DNA of 64,000 nucleotides from Bacillus sp. (in: firmicutes) (GTDB lineage: Bacteria > Bacillota > Bacilli > Bacillales > Bacillaceae_J). Within the stretch, counting starts at the first letter, position 1, and each line of letters starts with the position of its first letter. Of the stretch, positions 33,758 through 42,991 are shown one piece after another. The DNA is taken from the NCBI GenBank assembly GCA_012842745.1, contig DUSF01000049.1, positions 62,001-126,000 on the forward strand. The letters are read 5' to 3'. The notes under the pieces were generated by a model, which worked only from the letters and a program-made list of their open reading frames with translations, was not told the DNA's origin and ran no database searches. The position numbers and the translations under genes are program-made.

Positions 33758-35143
33758 TCACAAATCCTTTAGCTCATTATAGTTTATTTTGCCATTTTCA
33801 AAGCGTGGTAGCTTAGCAATCACACTTACTTTAATAGCACTTGGATGAAGCTTGTAAACTTTCAAAAGCTCCTGCTTCACTTCGTCAAGTGAAGCTTCTT
33901 TTTCTATAAAAACTTGTAGCCGTTCATCATTGCCAACACATGCTGAAACGATGCCAAGCTGCTTTTCAATTCTTTTTTCGATATCATCAAGATTTAAACG
34001 CAAGCCAAAAAGTTTAATAAATCGCTTCATTCTACCGATGATATAAAAATAACCATCTTCATCTACCTTACCTAAATCACCGGTATGAAGCAAACCGTTC
34101 AGATCATTACCCTTAGTAAGGTCTTGACGGGTTTCCGCATACCCCATCATCACATTCGGTCCTTCATATAGTAATTCAGACGAATTATCATCAACCCATA
34201 GTTTTCCGTTCGGTATTGGTACGCCAATGGATTCTAATTTCTCATGAATTTGTTGGGCTGGTACATAACTAATCCGTGCCGTTGCCTCCGTTTGCCCATA
34301 CATCACGAAAAATTGCACACCTTTCTCCTCTGCACATTTTGCAAAATAGTCCACAAGAGAAGGGGCAAGCCTGCCACCAGCCTGCGTAAAATATCGCAAA
34401 GAAGGTAAATCCATTTTCTCAAAGCGCAAGCGCTGAAGCATCTGAAATGTGTGAGGGACACCAGCAAACGAGGTTGCTCTATATTCATGAAACATCGACC
34501 AAAATTCCTTTGACATCATACTTTCATTCGTTAGGATTAAAGTTCCTCTAGCCAAAAAGTGGCTGTTGATAACCGATAATCCATAAGAATAATGCATCGG
34601 GAGCGTTGTTATCGCCCGCTCAGCAGTCGTAATCGGTAAATAATCTATAATCGCTTGAGCATTCGCTTGCAAATTTTCATACGAAAGTCGCACAAATTTG
34701 GCACTGCCTGTGGTGCCTGATGTGCTAAGCAATAAGGCTAAATCCGGATGGACAGAAGGCCATTCTTCACCATCGGCCCTGCACCAAATTTGATAAAAAG
34801 AATATAGCGAAATTGTATAACAATCCGTCAGCTCAAGCTTTCGTCCTACTGAGAAAATCCAGTCTGGTTTATAAGTATCAATAATATTTAATAAAAGTGA
34901 CTCATCTAATTTTTCATCAAGCAGCATAACAGCATCCCGTTTTTGCAAAGCCGCTAGATAAGCAATCAGCGAATAGGATTGGTTTTGACATAAAATTAAG
35001 CCGAGTTGCTTTTGGCTTCTGAATGGGAACTGCTTTTTTATCGTTTGAACTTTTTCAAACAGCTCTGCATATGTCAATTTTCCAACATTTTTATCGATAA
35101 TTGCAAGTTGTTCACAATCATTTTCTAAATTCCAAAAATACAT
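33758..35143 (-). CDS. AMP-dependent acyl ligase (adenylate-forming enzyme)
   Basis: ANL-superfamily enzyme of about 461 residues that would load an acyl acid on the neighbouring ACP. Motifs: LLLSTSGTTGSAKFVRLSYE (phosphate loop), FVMYGQTEATARISY, GLLHTGDLGKVDEDGYFYII, and a C-terminal ENGKINYNEL with the usual Lys. The substrate is unknown. The ATG at 35143 has AAGGTG 9 bases before it; a GTG at 35155 is the alternative. It lies 3 bases before the LuxE-like gene. Confidence 0.87.
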   Translation of the reverse strand: MYFWNLENDCEQLAIIDKNVGKLTYAELFEKVQTIKKQFPFRSQKQLGLILCQNQSYSLIAYLAALQKRDAVMLLDEKLDESLLLNIIDTYKPDWIFSVGRKLELTDCYTISLYSFYQIWCRADGEEWPSVHPDLALLLSTSGTTGSAKFVRLSYENLQANAQAIIDYLPITTAERAITTLPMHYSYGLSVINSHFLARGTLILTNESMMSKEFWSMFHEYRATSFAGVPHTFQMLQRLRFEKMDLPSLRYFTQAGGRLAPSLVDYFAKCAEEKGVQFFVMYGQTEATARISYVPAQQIHEKLESIGVPIPNGKLWVDDNSSELLYEGPNVMMGYAETRQDLTKGNDLNGLLHTGDLGKVDEDGYFYIIGRMKRFIKLFGLRLNLDDIEKRIEKQLGIVSACVGNDERLQVFIEKEASLDEVKQELLKVYKLHPSAIKVSVIAKLPRFENGKINYNELKDL

Positions 35144-35264
35144 TCCTTCACGCACCTTACTCTTTCCTATTCATTTTATCGGAAAATACATCATAACTTA
35201 AACAATATCAGTAAATTTTGCACATACTAGTGATTTTCTATTGGAAATTTAGTATAATATGAAT

Positions 35265-35412
35265 ATATAAAGTAAAGAATGAAAAGAAAGCCGCCAATGC
35301 TACCAACATTGACGGCTCTGCAACTACTAATCGCAGAATGAGCGATTGGCGAAAATATTTTGGAAAGTAATCCACACAATACCTTGGCCAGGCAGGGTGG
35401 ATTACTTTTTTC
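35265..35412 (+). ncRNA. Predicted antisense antitoxin RNA 2
   Basis: The -10 box TATAAT at 35253-35258 has a weak -35. The terminator hairpin AAAGTAATCCAC / GTGGATTACTTT (35364-35408) ends in a T run at 35411. Its length of about 148 bases and its terminator over the toxin stop codon match antitoxin RNA 1. Confidence 0.7.
35281..35316 (-). terminator. Terminator of toxin mRNA 2
   Basis: GCCGTCAATG and CATTGGCGGC arms with one G-T pair, followed on the minus strand by TTTCTTTTC. Confidence 0.8.
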
Positions 35413-35479
35413 GTTCATTTAATAGTACGATTAAAGTAACTAACGCTATCATAAACATTGCTGTGTTTATATCAAGCAT
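35402..35479 (-). CDS. Type I toxin, short membrane peptide (locus 2)
   Basis: A 25-residue peptide MLDINTAMFMIALVTLIVLL with an NERKK tail: a hydrophobic helix and basic end. Its leader (CAACTACATA, GCAGGGTGGGCGGTTGAGCC, GGAGGGTGAAGCC) matches the leader of locus 1, and CCTCC masks GGAGGG in a hairpin. It is too short for gene finders. It lies on the minus strand between the acyl ligase and FabG-like genes, in the direction of the island but with its own promoter and terminator. Confidence 0.75.
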   Translation of the reverse strand: MLDINTAMFMIALVTLIVLLNERKK

Positions 35480-35539
35480 AGGCTTCACCCTCCTAACTTG
35501 GAGGCTCAACCGCCCACCCTGCTATGTAGTTGCAATTTT

Positions 35540-35568
35540 ATTGTACCAAAAAAATAGTACCCGTCCAA
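35540..35568 (-). promoter_or_regulatory. Promoter of toxin mRNA 2
   Basis: The minus strand reads TTGGAC, 17 bases, TACAAT, a strong sigma-A-type promoter; RNA would begin near 35533. Confidence 0.7.
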
Positions 35569-35605
35569 TAAATACTGGTACTGCTCTCTTCTCACTTTCC
35601 TTGCG

Positions 35606-36352
35606 CTAAACAACCATCCCACCATCAACACCAATTACTTGCCCTGTCACATACGATGACAAATCAGACGCTAAAAATAAGATCGTATTTGCAACCTCAT
35701 CAGGACTGCCGATACGCTTCATTTTTATTTGCGCTAGACGTTCCTCATATTTTTCCACTGGGATTCCCTTTGTCATACCTGTTTCAATAAAACCAGGCGC
35801 AACCGCATTCACACGAATATTCAAAGGTGCCAGCTCTTTTGCTGCTGACATGGTAGCGCCAAGCAGCGCCGCCTTCGAAGCAGAGTAAGCAACCTGTCCC
35901 GCTTCGCCAAAGCGACCAAAAATGGAACTGACATTAATTATCGAGCCCTGTTTTTTCCGTGTCATCAGTCTTGCTGCGTATTGCATATGATAGATAGCTG
36001 CATTCAAATTTACATTTATCAACTCATCTAGTTTTGCCGACTGAATCATTCCGAGCAAACTATCATAAAGCATGCCCGCATTATTGACAAATACATCGAG
36101 CTGTCCAAACTGCTTATATATGCTTTGAAACGCTTGCTTCATTTCGGCTTGGTTAGCTATATCATAGGTAAGAACAAGCACTACCCGACCAAAATCTTTT
36201 TCAATACTATCCGCAAGCTCTACCAAACCTTGTTCATCACGCCCATTGATTGCAAGCTGAGCTCCTTCCTTTGCAAAAACAAGTGCTGTTGCTCGTCCAA
36301 TCCCTTTGGAGGCACCAGTGATGAAAGCTACCTTACCATCAAGAAGCCCCAT
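35606..36352 (-). CDS. FabG-like 3-oxoacyl-ACP reductase (SDR)
   Basis: Classical SDR of 248 residues: NADPH site TGASKGIG, NNAGM, catalytic Ser in VSSIFG, YSASK (Tyr and Lys), and GVDGGM at the end. It sits 2 bases after a dedicated ACP gene, so it probably reduces a keto group on an ACP-bound acyl chain for glycan modification, not for general fatty acid synthesis. An SDR acting on a sugar is a less likely alternative. Confidence 0.85.
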   Translation of the reverse strand: MGLLDGKVAFITGASKGIGRATALVFAKEGAQLAINGRDEQGLVELADSIEKDFGRVVLVLTYDIANQAEMKQAFQSIYKQFGQLDVFVNNAGMLYDSLLGMIQSAKLDELINVNLNAAIYHMQYAARLMTRKKQGSIINVSSIFGRFGEAGQVAYSASKAALLGATMSAAKELAPLNIRVNAVAPGFIETGMTKGIPVEKYEERLAQIKMKRIGSPDEVANTILFLASDLSSYVTGQVIGVDGGMVV

Positions 36353-36354
36353 TT

Positions 36355-36591
36355 TTAAAACTCCACTCCATACTTCACTAAAATCTCCTTCGCCTTCGCA
36401 AACGAACTTAAATCAATCACATCTTCCGTATCCATCATAATATCAAAACCATCATCAATCGCCGCTATCAACGCCATATGGGCAATTGAGTCCCATTCTT
36501 CAATGCTGTTATATTGAAGATTGTCAGTAACCCTCTCCTCGTCAATTCCTAATGATTCAGCAAAAATTCCGCGTAGTTTTTGTTCGTTCAT
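36355..36591 (-). CDS. Acyl carrier protein
   Basis: A 78-residue acidic helical protein with the phosphopantetheine site EEWDSIAHMALI (Ser35). AAAGGAG precedes the ATG. It differs from housekeeping AcpP (DSLD motif), which suggests a specialised carrier serving the adjacent ligase, reductase and LuxC/E-like genes. Confidence 0.85.
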   Translation of the reverse strand: MNEQKLRGIFAESLGIDEERVTDNLQYNSIEEWDSIAHMALIAAIDDGFDIMMDTEDVIDLSSFAKAKEILVKYGVEF

Positions 36592-36627
36592 TGTCTTGGC
36601 TCCTTTACTTATTAATGCATATCATTC

Positions 36628-36819
36628 CTAATCTTTATAATAAATTGATTTCCGTAATGTTACATCGCGATGCTTGGTTGTTTCACCTTTAAAACGCAGC
36701 CAAATTTCGTCATCAGCCATCACACCATGTGTTTTGCGGACAATGGCCCAGCGATTATAACTATTTAAACCCAAGGCAGCAAGTAATTCATCAGCATTTA
36801 CTCTTGTTTCAGGAAACAC
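36628..36819 (-). CDS. Small protein of unknown function
   Basis: A 63-residue frame with ADELLAALGLNSYNRWAIVR and THGVMADDEIWLRFKGE; the family is not recognised. It would begin with GTG at 36819, without a clear ribosome site, and overlaps the previous frame by 11 bases. It may be translated by coupling, or it may be the end of a broken longer gene together with 36809-37135. Confidence 0.45.
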   Translation of the reverse strand: MFPETRVNADELLAALGLNSYNRWAIVRKTHGVMADDEIWLRFKGETTKHRDVTLRKSIYYKD

Positions 36820-37135
36820 TCGCCATTTCAGTCATGTTATTTATCAATAAATCAGATATTTGTTTACCTGTCGCAATAAAATAGTTTTCTTCATTAGTAT
36901 TCATTACATTATTTATAGCTTTACAAAAATAGTTATGGGCTTCAAGAAATCTCCCTCTACAAATGGAAGCATGCAAAAGAGGTAAAATATTTACTTTTTC
37001 AGGGTTAAATCCTTGACACCTCTTTATAAATTCTTCACCAAGCTTATAAATGTTCCATGATTGGAGGTTTTTACTTTCCTCATTCAAGGCTCTTCTTACA
37101 AATTCGAAAGCATATTTGCCAAATGTAAGCCACAA
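36809..37135 (-). CDS. Helical protein of unknown function, start probably disrupted
   Basis: A 108-residue frame predicted to be all-helical, possibly TPR-like (LHASICRGRFLEAHNYFCKA). The only good ribosome site (GGGAGG) serves an ATG at about 37149, which lies in another frame and stops after 16 codons; the main frame begins with a TTG at 37135. This suggests a frameshift near the start. No function is assigned. Confidence 0.45.
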   Translation of the reverse strand: MWLTFGKYAFEFVRRALNEESKNLQSWNIYKLGEEFIKRCQGFNPEKVNILPLLHASICRGRFLEAHNYFCKAINNVMNTNEENYFIATGKQISDLLINNMTEMASVS

Positions 37136-37165
37136 TCCCTTTCCATTATTATCCTCCCAAAAAGT

Positions 37166-38527
37166 TTATCTAGAAAGTTTATTCATAATCTCTTCCCAAG
37201 TCATCGCAATCCGAACTATATCCTCTTCAACAAGCTCGCTACCCATCTGCACCTCAATAAATTCAAGATCTTCGACAGCCTTTATAGCGTGTTTTGCCCC
37301 AATAGGTATTTCAAGCACAGCCCCAGATTTAACTTCTTTCAGAACTCCGTCTAAAACAAATTCACCTTTTCCCGAAATAATTGTCCAAACTTCTCTACGT
37401 TTTTCGTGGATTTGATAGCTTAAATTTTTCCCAGATGAGATGCCAATCCGTTTTGTTAAAACTTCCTGACCATTTTCTAATTTCGTATAATCAAGAACGC
37501 GATACCATCCCCAGCGTCTTTCTTCATACATAGGTCTTTGCTTATGACCATTTAACATTTCTTTTAATCTCGCACTTGCAGTTTTGTCTGAAACAAGAAT
37601 ACCATCTGAACTTACGGCAACAACAGTATTAGATAGCCCCAATACCATTACACTAATGTCTAATTCATTTATTATGTGTGTATTAATACTATCTTCACTT
37701 ATTTTTCCGTTTCCAATAACAGAATCACCCATCTCCTCTGTCAAGGTGTTCCATGTGCCAAGGTCTTTCCAGTTCCCATCGTACGGTAATGCCACAATAT
37801 TTGATGATTTCTCAACAACCTGATAATCAAAACTAATCTTTGGCAATTCATTATAACGAACATATAATTCATCATGATTAATGGGTAATCCCAATTTCCT
37901 TAAAATATCTAGCATATACTTCAAACGAAATGCAAAAACTCCGCAATTCCATAGTGCCCCATTATTGATTAAGTCTACAGCCTTGTCCTCAGAAGGCTTT
38001 TCAACAAAATGACTCACTTCAAGATATTCCGCATACTCTTGTTTCGGTATAATATATCCATATTTTGCAGACGGGTAAGTTGGCTTTACACCAATCAATG
38101 CCAATTCTGCATCTGATTGTTCTAAAACTTCCCCCATCTCTATTATTTTCTTGAAAAATATATTTTCTACATACGGATCAACAGCAAGCACTGCAACTAT
38201 TTCTTCTTCATCGCAATTTTGTTTAGACTGAAGAAAGGTAGATGCTAATGCAATAGCTGGAAAAGTATCTCTTCGTTCCGGTTCTAAAACTAATGGAACG
38301 TCATCACCTAGCTGGTTGCGGAGCAAATCAAGTTGGCTTTTACCTGTTGCAATAACTGCATCACTTGTTAACCCTACTTCAGCCAACTGGCTCCACACCC
38401 GTTGCACCATGGATTCCATTTCACCATATTCATTTTTTAAAACCTTCAAAAATTGTTTCGCTCTAACATCATTTGATAATGGCCATAATCTCTGTCCAGA
38501 GCCACCGGATAGTAAAATTACTTTCAT
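37166..38527 (-). CDS. manC: Mannose-1-phosphate guanylyltransferase (ManC-like, with cupin domain)
   Basis: Makes GDP-mannose. The 453 residues have an N-terminal nucleotidyltransferase with LLSGGSGQRLWPLSNDVRAK, AVDPYVE, FVEKPSEDKA, and a C-terminal cupin (about 360-440, VLTKRIGISSGKNLSYQIHE, IPIGAKHAIKA) as in type II PMI enzymes. GDP-mannose would feed gmd and fcl immediately downstream. AGGGGA precedes the ATG. Confidence 0.9.
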   Translation of the reverse strand: MKVILLSGGSGQRLWPLSNDVRAKQFLKVLKNEYGEMESMVQRVWSQLAEVGLTSDAVIATGKSQLDLLRNQLGDDVPLVLEPERRDTFPAIALASTFLQSKQNCDEEEIVAVLAVDPYVENIFFKKIIEMGEVLEQSDAELALIGVKPTYPSAKYGYIIPKQEYAEYLEVSHFVEKPSEDKAVDLINNGALWNCGVFAFRLKYMLDILRKLGLPINHDELYVRYNELPKISFDYQVVEKSSNIVALPYDGNWKDLGTWNTLTEEMGDSVIGNGKISEDSINTHIINELDISVMVLGLSNTVVAVSSDGILVSDKTASARLKEMLNGHKQRPMYEERRWGWYRVLDYTKLENGQEVLTKRIGISSGKNLSYQIHEKRREVWTIISGKGEFVLDGVLKEVKSGAVLEIPIGAKHAIKAVEDLEFIEVQMGSELVEEDIVRIAMTWEEIMNKLSR

Positions 38528-38528
38528 C

Positions 38529-39479
38529 TTAATCCCCTACTTCACTTAAATGGTTTCGATACCATTCATATGTTGTGCGAATACCCTCTTCAAGCACTAC
38601 TTTTGACTTCCAGCCAAGACTGTTCATCTTTGATACATCTAATAACTTCCGTGGTGTACCATCTGGTTTATCTTCATTAAAAGTAATTTGTCCTTGATAA
38701 CCAACAATATTTTTAATAACAACCGCTAACTGAGCAATGGAAATATCTACACCCATTCCAATATTAATAAATTCACCAACATCTCTAGCGTGATAGTTTT
38801 GCATTAAGTAGATGCACGCATCTGCCAAATCATCTACATATAAAAATTCACGTTTTGGCTGACCTGTTCCCCATACTTCTACATTATCAAGACCGTTCAG
38901 TTTTGCCTCATGAAACTTACGAATTAATGCTGGCAAGACATGTGAACTAGTTAAGTCAAAATTATCATTTATTCCGTATAAGTTAGTTGGCATGACCGCT
39001 AAAAAATCAGTCCCATATTGTCTATTATAAGAAGCACACATTTTTATTCCTGCAATTTTTGCAATTGCATACGGTTCGTTCGTTGGCTCCAGCTCACCAG
39101 TTAATAAATGCTCTTCCTTCATTGGTTGGGGTGCTAATTTTGGGTAAATACAAGAGCTTCCTAAAAATAAAAGCTTCTTCACATTATGCACATAGGCGGC
39201 ATGAATAACATTTGCTTGAATCATTAAATTATCATAAATAAACTGTGCTGGTTTTGTATGATTTGCTAAAATTCCGCCAACCTTTGCTGCTGCCAAAAAA
39301 ACATAATCAGGTTTTTCGATTTGAAAAAACTGGTCTACACTTGCCTGATTTCGCAAATCTACTTCACTACTAGACCTAACGATAATTCGTTCATATCCTT
39401 GCCTTTCTAACTGCCTTTTGATTGCTGAACCAACAAGACCGTTATGACCAGCCACATATATTTTCGCATCTTTATTCAT
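38529..39479 (-). CDS. fcl: GDP-L-fucose synthase
   Basis: Epimerase/reductase turning GDP-4-keto-6-deoxymannose into GDP-L-fucose. 316 residues with [14 protein letters not shown] (NADP site), [20 protein letters not shown], and the catalytic [17 protein letters not shown] and [15 protein letters not shown] are family hallmarks. The ATG at 39479 best fits the GGGTG site. It follows gmd by 17 bases. Confidence 0.93.
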   Translation of the reverse strand: MNKDAKIYVAGHNGLVGSAIKRQLERQGYERIIVRSSSEVDLRNQASVDQFFQIEKPDYVFLAAAKVGGILANHTKPAQFIYDNLMIQANVIHAAYVHNVKKLLFLGSSCIYPKLAPQPMKEEHLLTGELEPTNEPYAIAKIAGIKMCASYNRQYGTDFLAVMPTNLYGINDNFDLTSSHVLPALIRKFHEAKLNGLDNVEVWGTGQPKREFLYVDDLADACIYLMQNYHARDVGEFINIGMGVDISIAQLAVVIKNIVGYQGQITFNEDKPDGTPRKLLDVSKMNSLGWKSKVVLEEGIRTTYEWYRNHLSEVGD

Positions 39480-39496
39480 CATAAACACCCAATTTT

Positions 39497-40585
39497 TTAT
39501 TCATAATAATTCCTAATTTCATACCCTAGTTCTTTAACAGCAACGTCTTTTTTAGCAGCTTCCAAATCCTTTTCTACCATCATTTTTACAAGTTTTTGGA
39601 ACGTTACCTTTGGCTCCCACCCCAATTTTTGTTTTGCTTTAGAAGGATCTCCTAATAACAAATCAACTTCAGTTGGTCGAAAATAACGTGGGTCAATTTC
39701 AAGCAAGATATTGCCTGTACTTTTATCAATTCCTTTTTCGTCTATTCCTTTTCCTTGCCATTCAATCTCAATGCCAACTTCATTAAATGCCCGTTCTACA
39801 AATTCACGAACAGTATGGGTTTCACCTGTAGCAATAACGAAATCCTCTGGCTCTTCCTGCTGAAGGATTAACCACATCGCTTCCACGTAATCACCCGCAA
39901 ATCCCCAATCACGCTTAGAATCTAGATTCCCAAGATAGAGCTTATCCTGTAAGCCAAGCTTAATTCTAGCAACAGCTCTCGTGATTTTTCTTGTTACAAA
40001 CGTTTCACCACGAACAGGTGATTCATGATTAAATAAAATTCCATTACAAGTGAACATATTATATGCTTCCCGATAGTTCACAGTAATCCAATAACCGTAA
40101 AGCTTAGCCGCTGCATATGGGCTTCTAGGATAAAACGGCGTTTTTTCCGTTTGTGGAATTTCTTGAACTTTTCCATAAAGCTCACTCGTAGAAGCCTGGT
40201 AAAACTTCACCTTTTCGGTTAAGCCTAAAATTCGAATAGCTTCCAATAAGCGTAGTGTCCCTAAAGCATCGGAATTCGCGGTATATTCAGGCGTTTCAAA
40301 GGAAACTTGGACATGGCTCTGGGCAGCTAAATTATAAATTTCATCTGGCTGAACCTCTTTCATAATGCGAATTAGATTCGTAGAATCCGTTAAATCCCCA
40401 TAATGAAGATAAAAATTCACATCTTGTTCATGCGGGTCTTGATATAAATGATCAATTCGATCCGTATTAAAAGAAGAAGCCCTGCGTTTAATACCGTGGA
40501 CTTCATAGCCTTTTTTTAATAAAAACTCTGCTAAATAGGCACCGTCTTGGCCTGTAATGCCTGTTATTAATGCGCGTTTTTTCAT
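39497..40585 (-). CDS. gmd: GDP-mannose 4,6-dehydratase
   Basis: First step to GDP-fucose and related 6-deoxyhexoses. 362 residues: [55 protein letters not shown], catalytic YAAAK, and [17 protein letters not shown], all typical of Gmd. Confidence 0.95.
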   Translation of the reverse strand: MKKRALITGITGQDGAYLAEFLLKKGYEVHGIKRRASSFNTDRIDHLYQDPHEQDVNFYLHYGDLTDSTNLIRIMKEVQPDEIYNLAAQSHVQVSFETPEYTANSDALGTLRLLEAIRILGLTEKVKFYQASTSELYGKVQEIPQTEKTPFYPRSPYAAAKLYGYWITVNYREAYNMFTCNGILFNHESPVRGETFVTRKITRAVARIKLGLQDKLYLGNLDSKRDWGFAGDYVEAMWLILQQEEPEDFVIATGETHTVREFVERAFNEVGIEIEWQGKGIDEKGIDKSTGNILLEIDPRYFRPTEVDLLLGDPSKAKQKLGWEPKVTFQKLVKMMVEKDLEAAKKDVAVKELGYEIRNYYE

Positions 40586-40597
40586 AATTATTAACTC

Positions 40598-41755
40598 CTA
40601 AAATTTTTCTTCAAACAAATTTAATGCTCTTGCAACCACACCGTCCATATCATAATACTTATAATCTGCAAGACGCCCTACGAATAAAACATTCGATAAT
40701 GAACCTGCCTCTTGTTTATATCGGTTATATTTCTCGATATTTTCTTTTTTAATAATTGGATAGTAAGGTACGTCCTTTCCTTTAGAATGTCGATCATATT
40801 CTTGCGGATATTCTTTCGCTATTGTAGTCATAAAATGAGTTTGACCTGATAAATATTTGAATTCCGTAATTCTAGTAAAGTCATACTCATTTGGGTAGTT
40901 CTCTTGACCAACATCTTGAACATAATCTTTTGGATATGTTTCAAATTCAAATTGAAGCGAACGATATGGCAACTCACCATATTTGTATCCAAAAAACTCA
41001 TCAATCTTGCCAGTATGGATAACGGTACCATTAAATTTTTGACCAAATACCTTAATACCATTATGTACATGGTCAATTTCTAAACATTCATGATAATCGG
41101 TGTTTAACATTAATTTAATATTTGGATGATCTAATATTCTTTCAAACATTTTGGTATAACCGTATTTGGGCAACCCTTGATATGGATCTTGAAAATAACG
41201 GTCATCTCTTGATATATATATAGGGACTCTACCTGTAACTGTTGGATCCAGCTGTTCAGGTGATACTCCCCACTGTTTCACTGTATAATTTAGAAATACT
41301 TTTTCATAAACATACTCCGCTAGAAATTTTAACTGCTGATCATCAGTTTCCCTTAATTTTAAAATTGGTACTTTCACGTTATATCCAAAGTTCTCAAGCA
41401 GCTTTTTCTCAATATTATCAGCCAAATTAGATGGTAGTAATTGGTGTAATGTATTTAAATTAAATGGTAACGGTACCTTTTTTCCATCAATACAGGCTAA
41501 AACTTTATGAAAATATAAATGCCATTCTGTAAATTGAGATAAGTAGTCCCATACTTTTTTCGAACGAGTATGAAAAATATGCGGGCCATATTTATGTACT
41601 AATATTCCATGATTATTATAAAAGTCATAAGCATTGCCTGCTATATGATTTCTTTTTTCAATGATTAATACTTTTTTATCAAGTTGACTTGCAATTCTTT
41701 CAGCAACAACTGAACCCGCATAGCCAGCACCTATAATAATATAATCAAGTACCAG
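40598..41755 (-). CDS. glf: UDP-galactopyranose mutase
   Basis: Flavoenzyme converting UDP-galactopyranose to UDP-galactofuranose. FAD site YIIIGAGYAGSVVAERIA, GGG-like NHIAGNAYDFYNNHGILVHK, HIFHTRSKKVWDYL, and the C-terminal RLADYKYYDMDGVVARAL are hallmarks. The start is odd: the only ribosome site (AAAGGAG) points to a CTG at 41755; the next in-frame GTG is too close to it and no ATG fits. Galactofuranose use in flagellin glycans or capsule is implied. Confidence 0.9.
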   Translation of the reverse strand: MVLDYIIIGAGYAGSVVAERIASQLDKKVLIIEKRNHIAGNAYDFYNNHGILVHKYGPHIFHTRSKKVWDYLSQFTEWHLYFHKVLACIDGKKVPLPFNLNTLHQLLPSNLADNIEKKLLENFGYNVKVPILKLRETDDQQLKFLAEYVYEKVFLNYTVKQWGVSPEQLDPTVTGRVPIYISRDDRYFQDPYQGLPKYGYTKMFERILDHPNIKLMLNTDYHECLEIDHVHNGIKVFGQKFNGTVIHTGKIDEFFGYKYGELPYRSLQFEFETYPKDYVQDVGQENYPNEYDFTRITEFKYLSGQTHFMTTIAKEYPQEYDRHSKGKDVPYYPIIKKENIEKYNRYKQEAGSLSNVLFVGRLADYKYYDMDGVVARALNLFEEKF

Positions 41756-41815
41756 AAGAAACACTCCTTTCAATAATAAAGTAAAAAGAGCCTGAAAAAT
41801 CAATCTAGCTCTTTT

Positions 41816-42991
41816 TTATTCGCTATATCTTAGTAAATTTGGACGCAATTCTCGCCATGTCCATTTAAACTCCTTGTTACCGTTATTAAGAACAGCTAAA
41901 TTATTATTTACATCCATGTATCCAGGATATAAATATAAGGCTTTCTCAAATAATTGTCTCGCCTTTTCGTTATTGCCTTTTAGAGCATACAAAACCGCTC
42001 TATTATTTAATGCTGCACCATGATTAGCATTCTTATCAAGAATTTGCTTAAAGAACATTTCCGCCTTATCAAATTCTTTGCAGTTCAGAAAATATAGTGC
42101 TTGTAAAAATATAGCGGTATTATTATTTTCAATATTGTCAATGGCAGTAAGCTCTTGGAATCCTTCTTCCCACATATCAAATCGATAGAGCATCGAAACA
42201 AAATCAAGTTGATTTTGCTCATATGGAAGATGACGTTTATACACAGCTTCCTTAATTCTCTTCAATCCATATTGTTCAATAACCGCACGCTCTGCATCTT
42301 TGGCTTTACTAATGTCTTTCGTAATACTTGTAGCATGTCTTCTAAAATATAACAAAGGTTCATCTACATATGCAAAAGAGCCTTTTTGAGACATTCGCAA
42401 AATAAAATCATAGTCTTCAATAATTCGGAATGATTGGAAACCACCTACTTCAATTACTGCTTGCTTTTTCACAAGTAGTCCTGAAGGAGTAATAATATGA
42501 TTACGAACTAGTAGAGTACCAAACTGCTCCTCCAACTCCATTTGCTTGCCACGAAAAATACTATCCTCATAAACATTTCCATTTTCATCAATCTGTTGAT
42601 AAGCTGGGTGAACAAGTATGACTTCTGAATCTTTTTTTTGAAACTTTTTCAAAAGATTCACTTCTTCTTCTAACAAAGAAGGGGCAGCTATATCATCCGC
42701 ATCCATTAACAAAATCCATTCATTTTTTGCTTCCTTTATTCCTCTATTTCGTGCTGCTGAACCACCTTGATTCTTTTCTAGATGAATTAGCCTTACAGAT
42801 TCAAATTTTTCACAATATATCTTGACAATTTCCGCCGATCTATCATGCCCACAATCATCAACAACAATTATTTCATCTAATTCATATGATTGATTTAGCA
42901 AACTATCAATCGTTGCTGCAATATATTTTTCTGCATTATATAAAGGAATTACGGCTGAAATTTGTATTTTTTTTTCATTTATAGTTGCCAT
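41816..42991 (-). CDS. Family 2 glycosyltransferase with C-terminal TPR region
   Basis: GT-A glycosyltransferase of 391 residues: ISAVIPLYNAEKYIAATIDS, IIVVDDCGHDRSAEIV, and the metal-binding LLMDADDIAA. Helical TPR-like repeats follow (about 270-375, ALNNRAVLYALKGNNEKARQ). Donor and acceptor are unknown. It overlaps the GT8 gene by 13 bases. Confidence 0.87.
   Translation of the reverse strand: MATINEKKIQISAVIPLYNAEKYIAATIDSLLNQSYELDEIIVVDDCGHDRSAEIVKIYCEKFESVRLIHLEKNQGGSAARNRGIKEAKNEWILLMDADDIAAPSLLEEEVNLLKKFQKKDSEVILVHPAYQQIDENGNVYEDSIFRGKQMELEEQFGTLLVRNHIITPSGLLVKKQAVIEVGGFQSFRIIEDYDFILRMSQKGSFAYVDEPLLYFRRHATSITKDISKAKDAERAVIEQYGLKRIKEAVYKRHLPYEQNQLDFVSMLYRFDMWEEGFQELTAIDNIENNNTAIFLQALYFLNCKEFDKAEMFFKQILDKNANHGAALNNRAVLYALKGNNEKARQLFEKALYLYPGYMDVNNNLAVLNNGNKEFKWTWRELRPNLLRYSE

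Noticed and set aside
35227-35418. Minus-strand 63-codon frame (MNEKSNPPC...)
   Set aside because: It lies in the 3' region of the type I toxin RNA, starts in another frame from the toxin, and includes the terminator hairpins.
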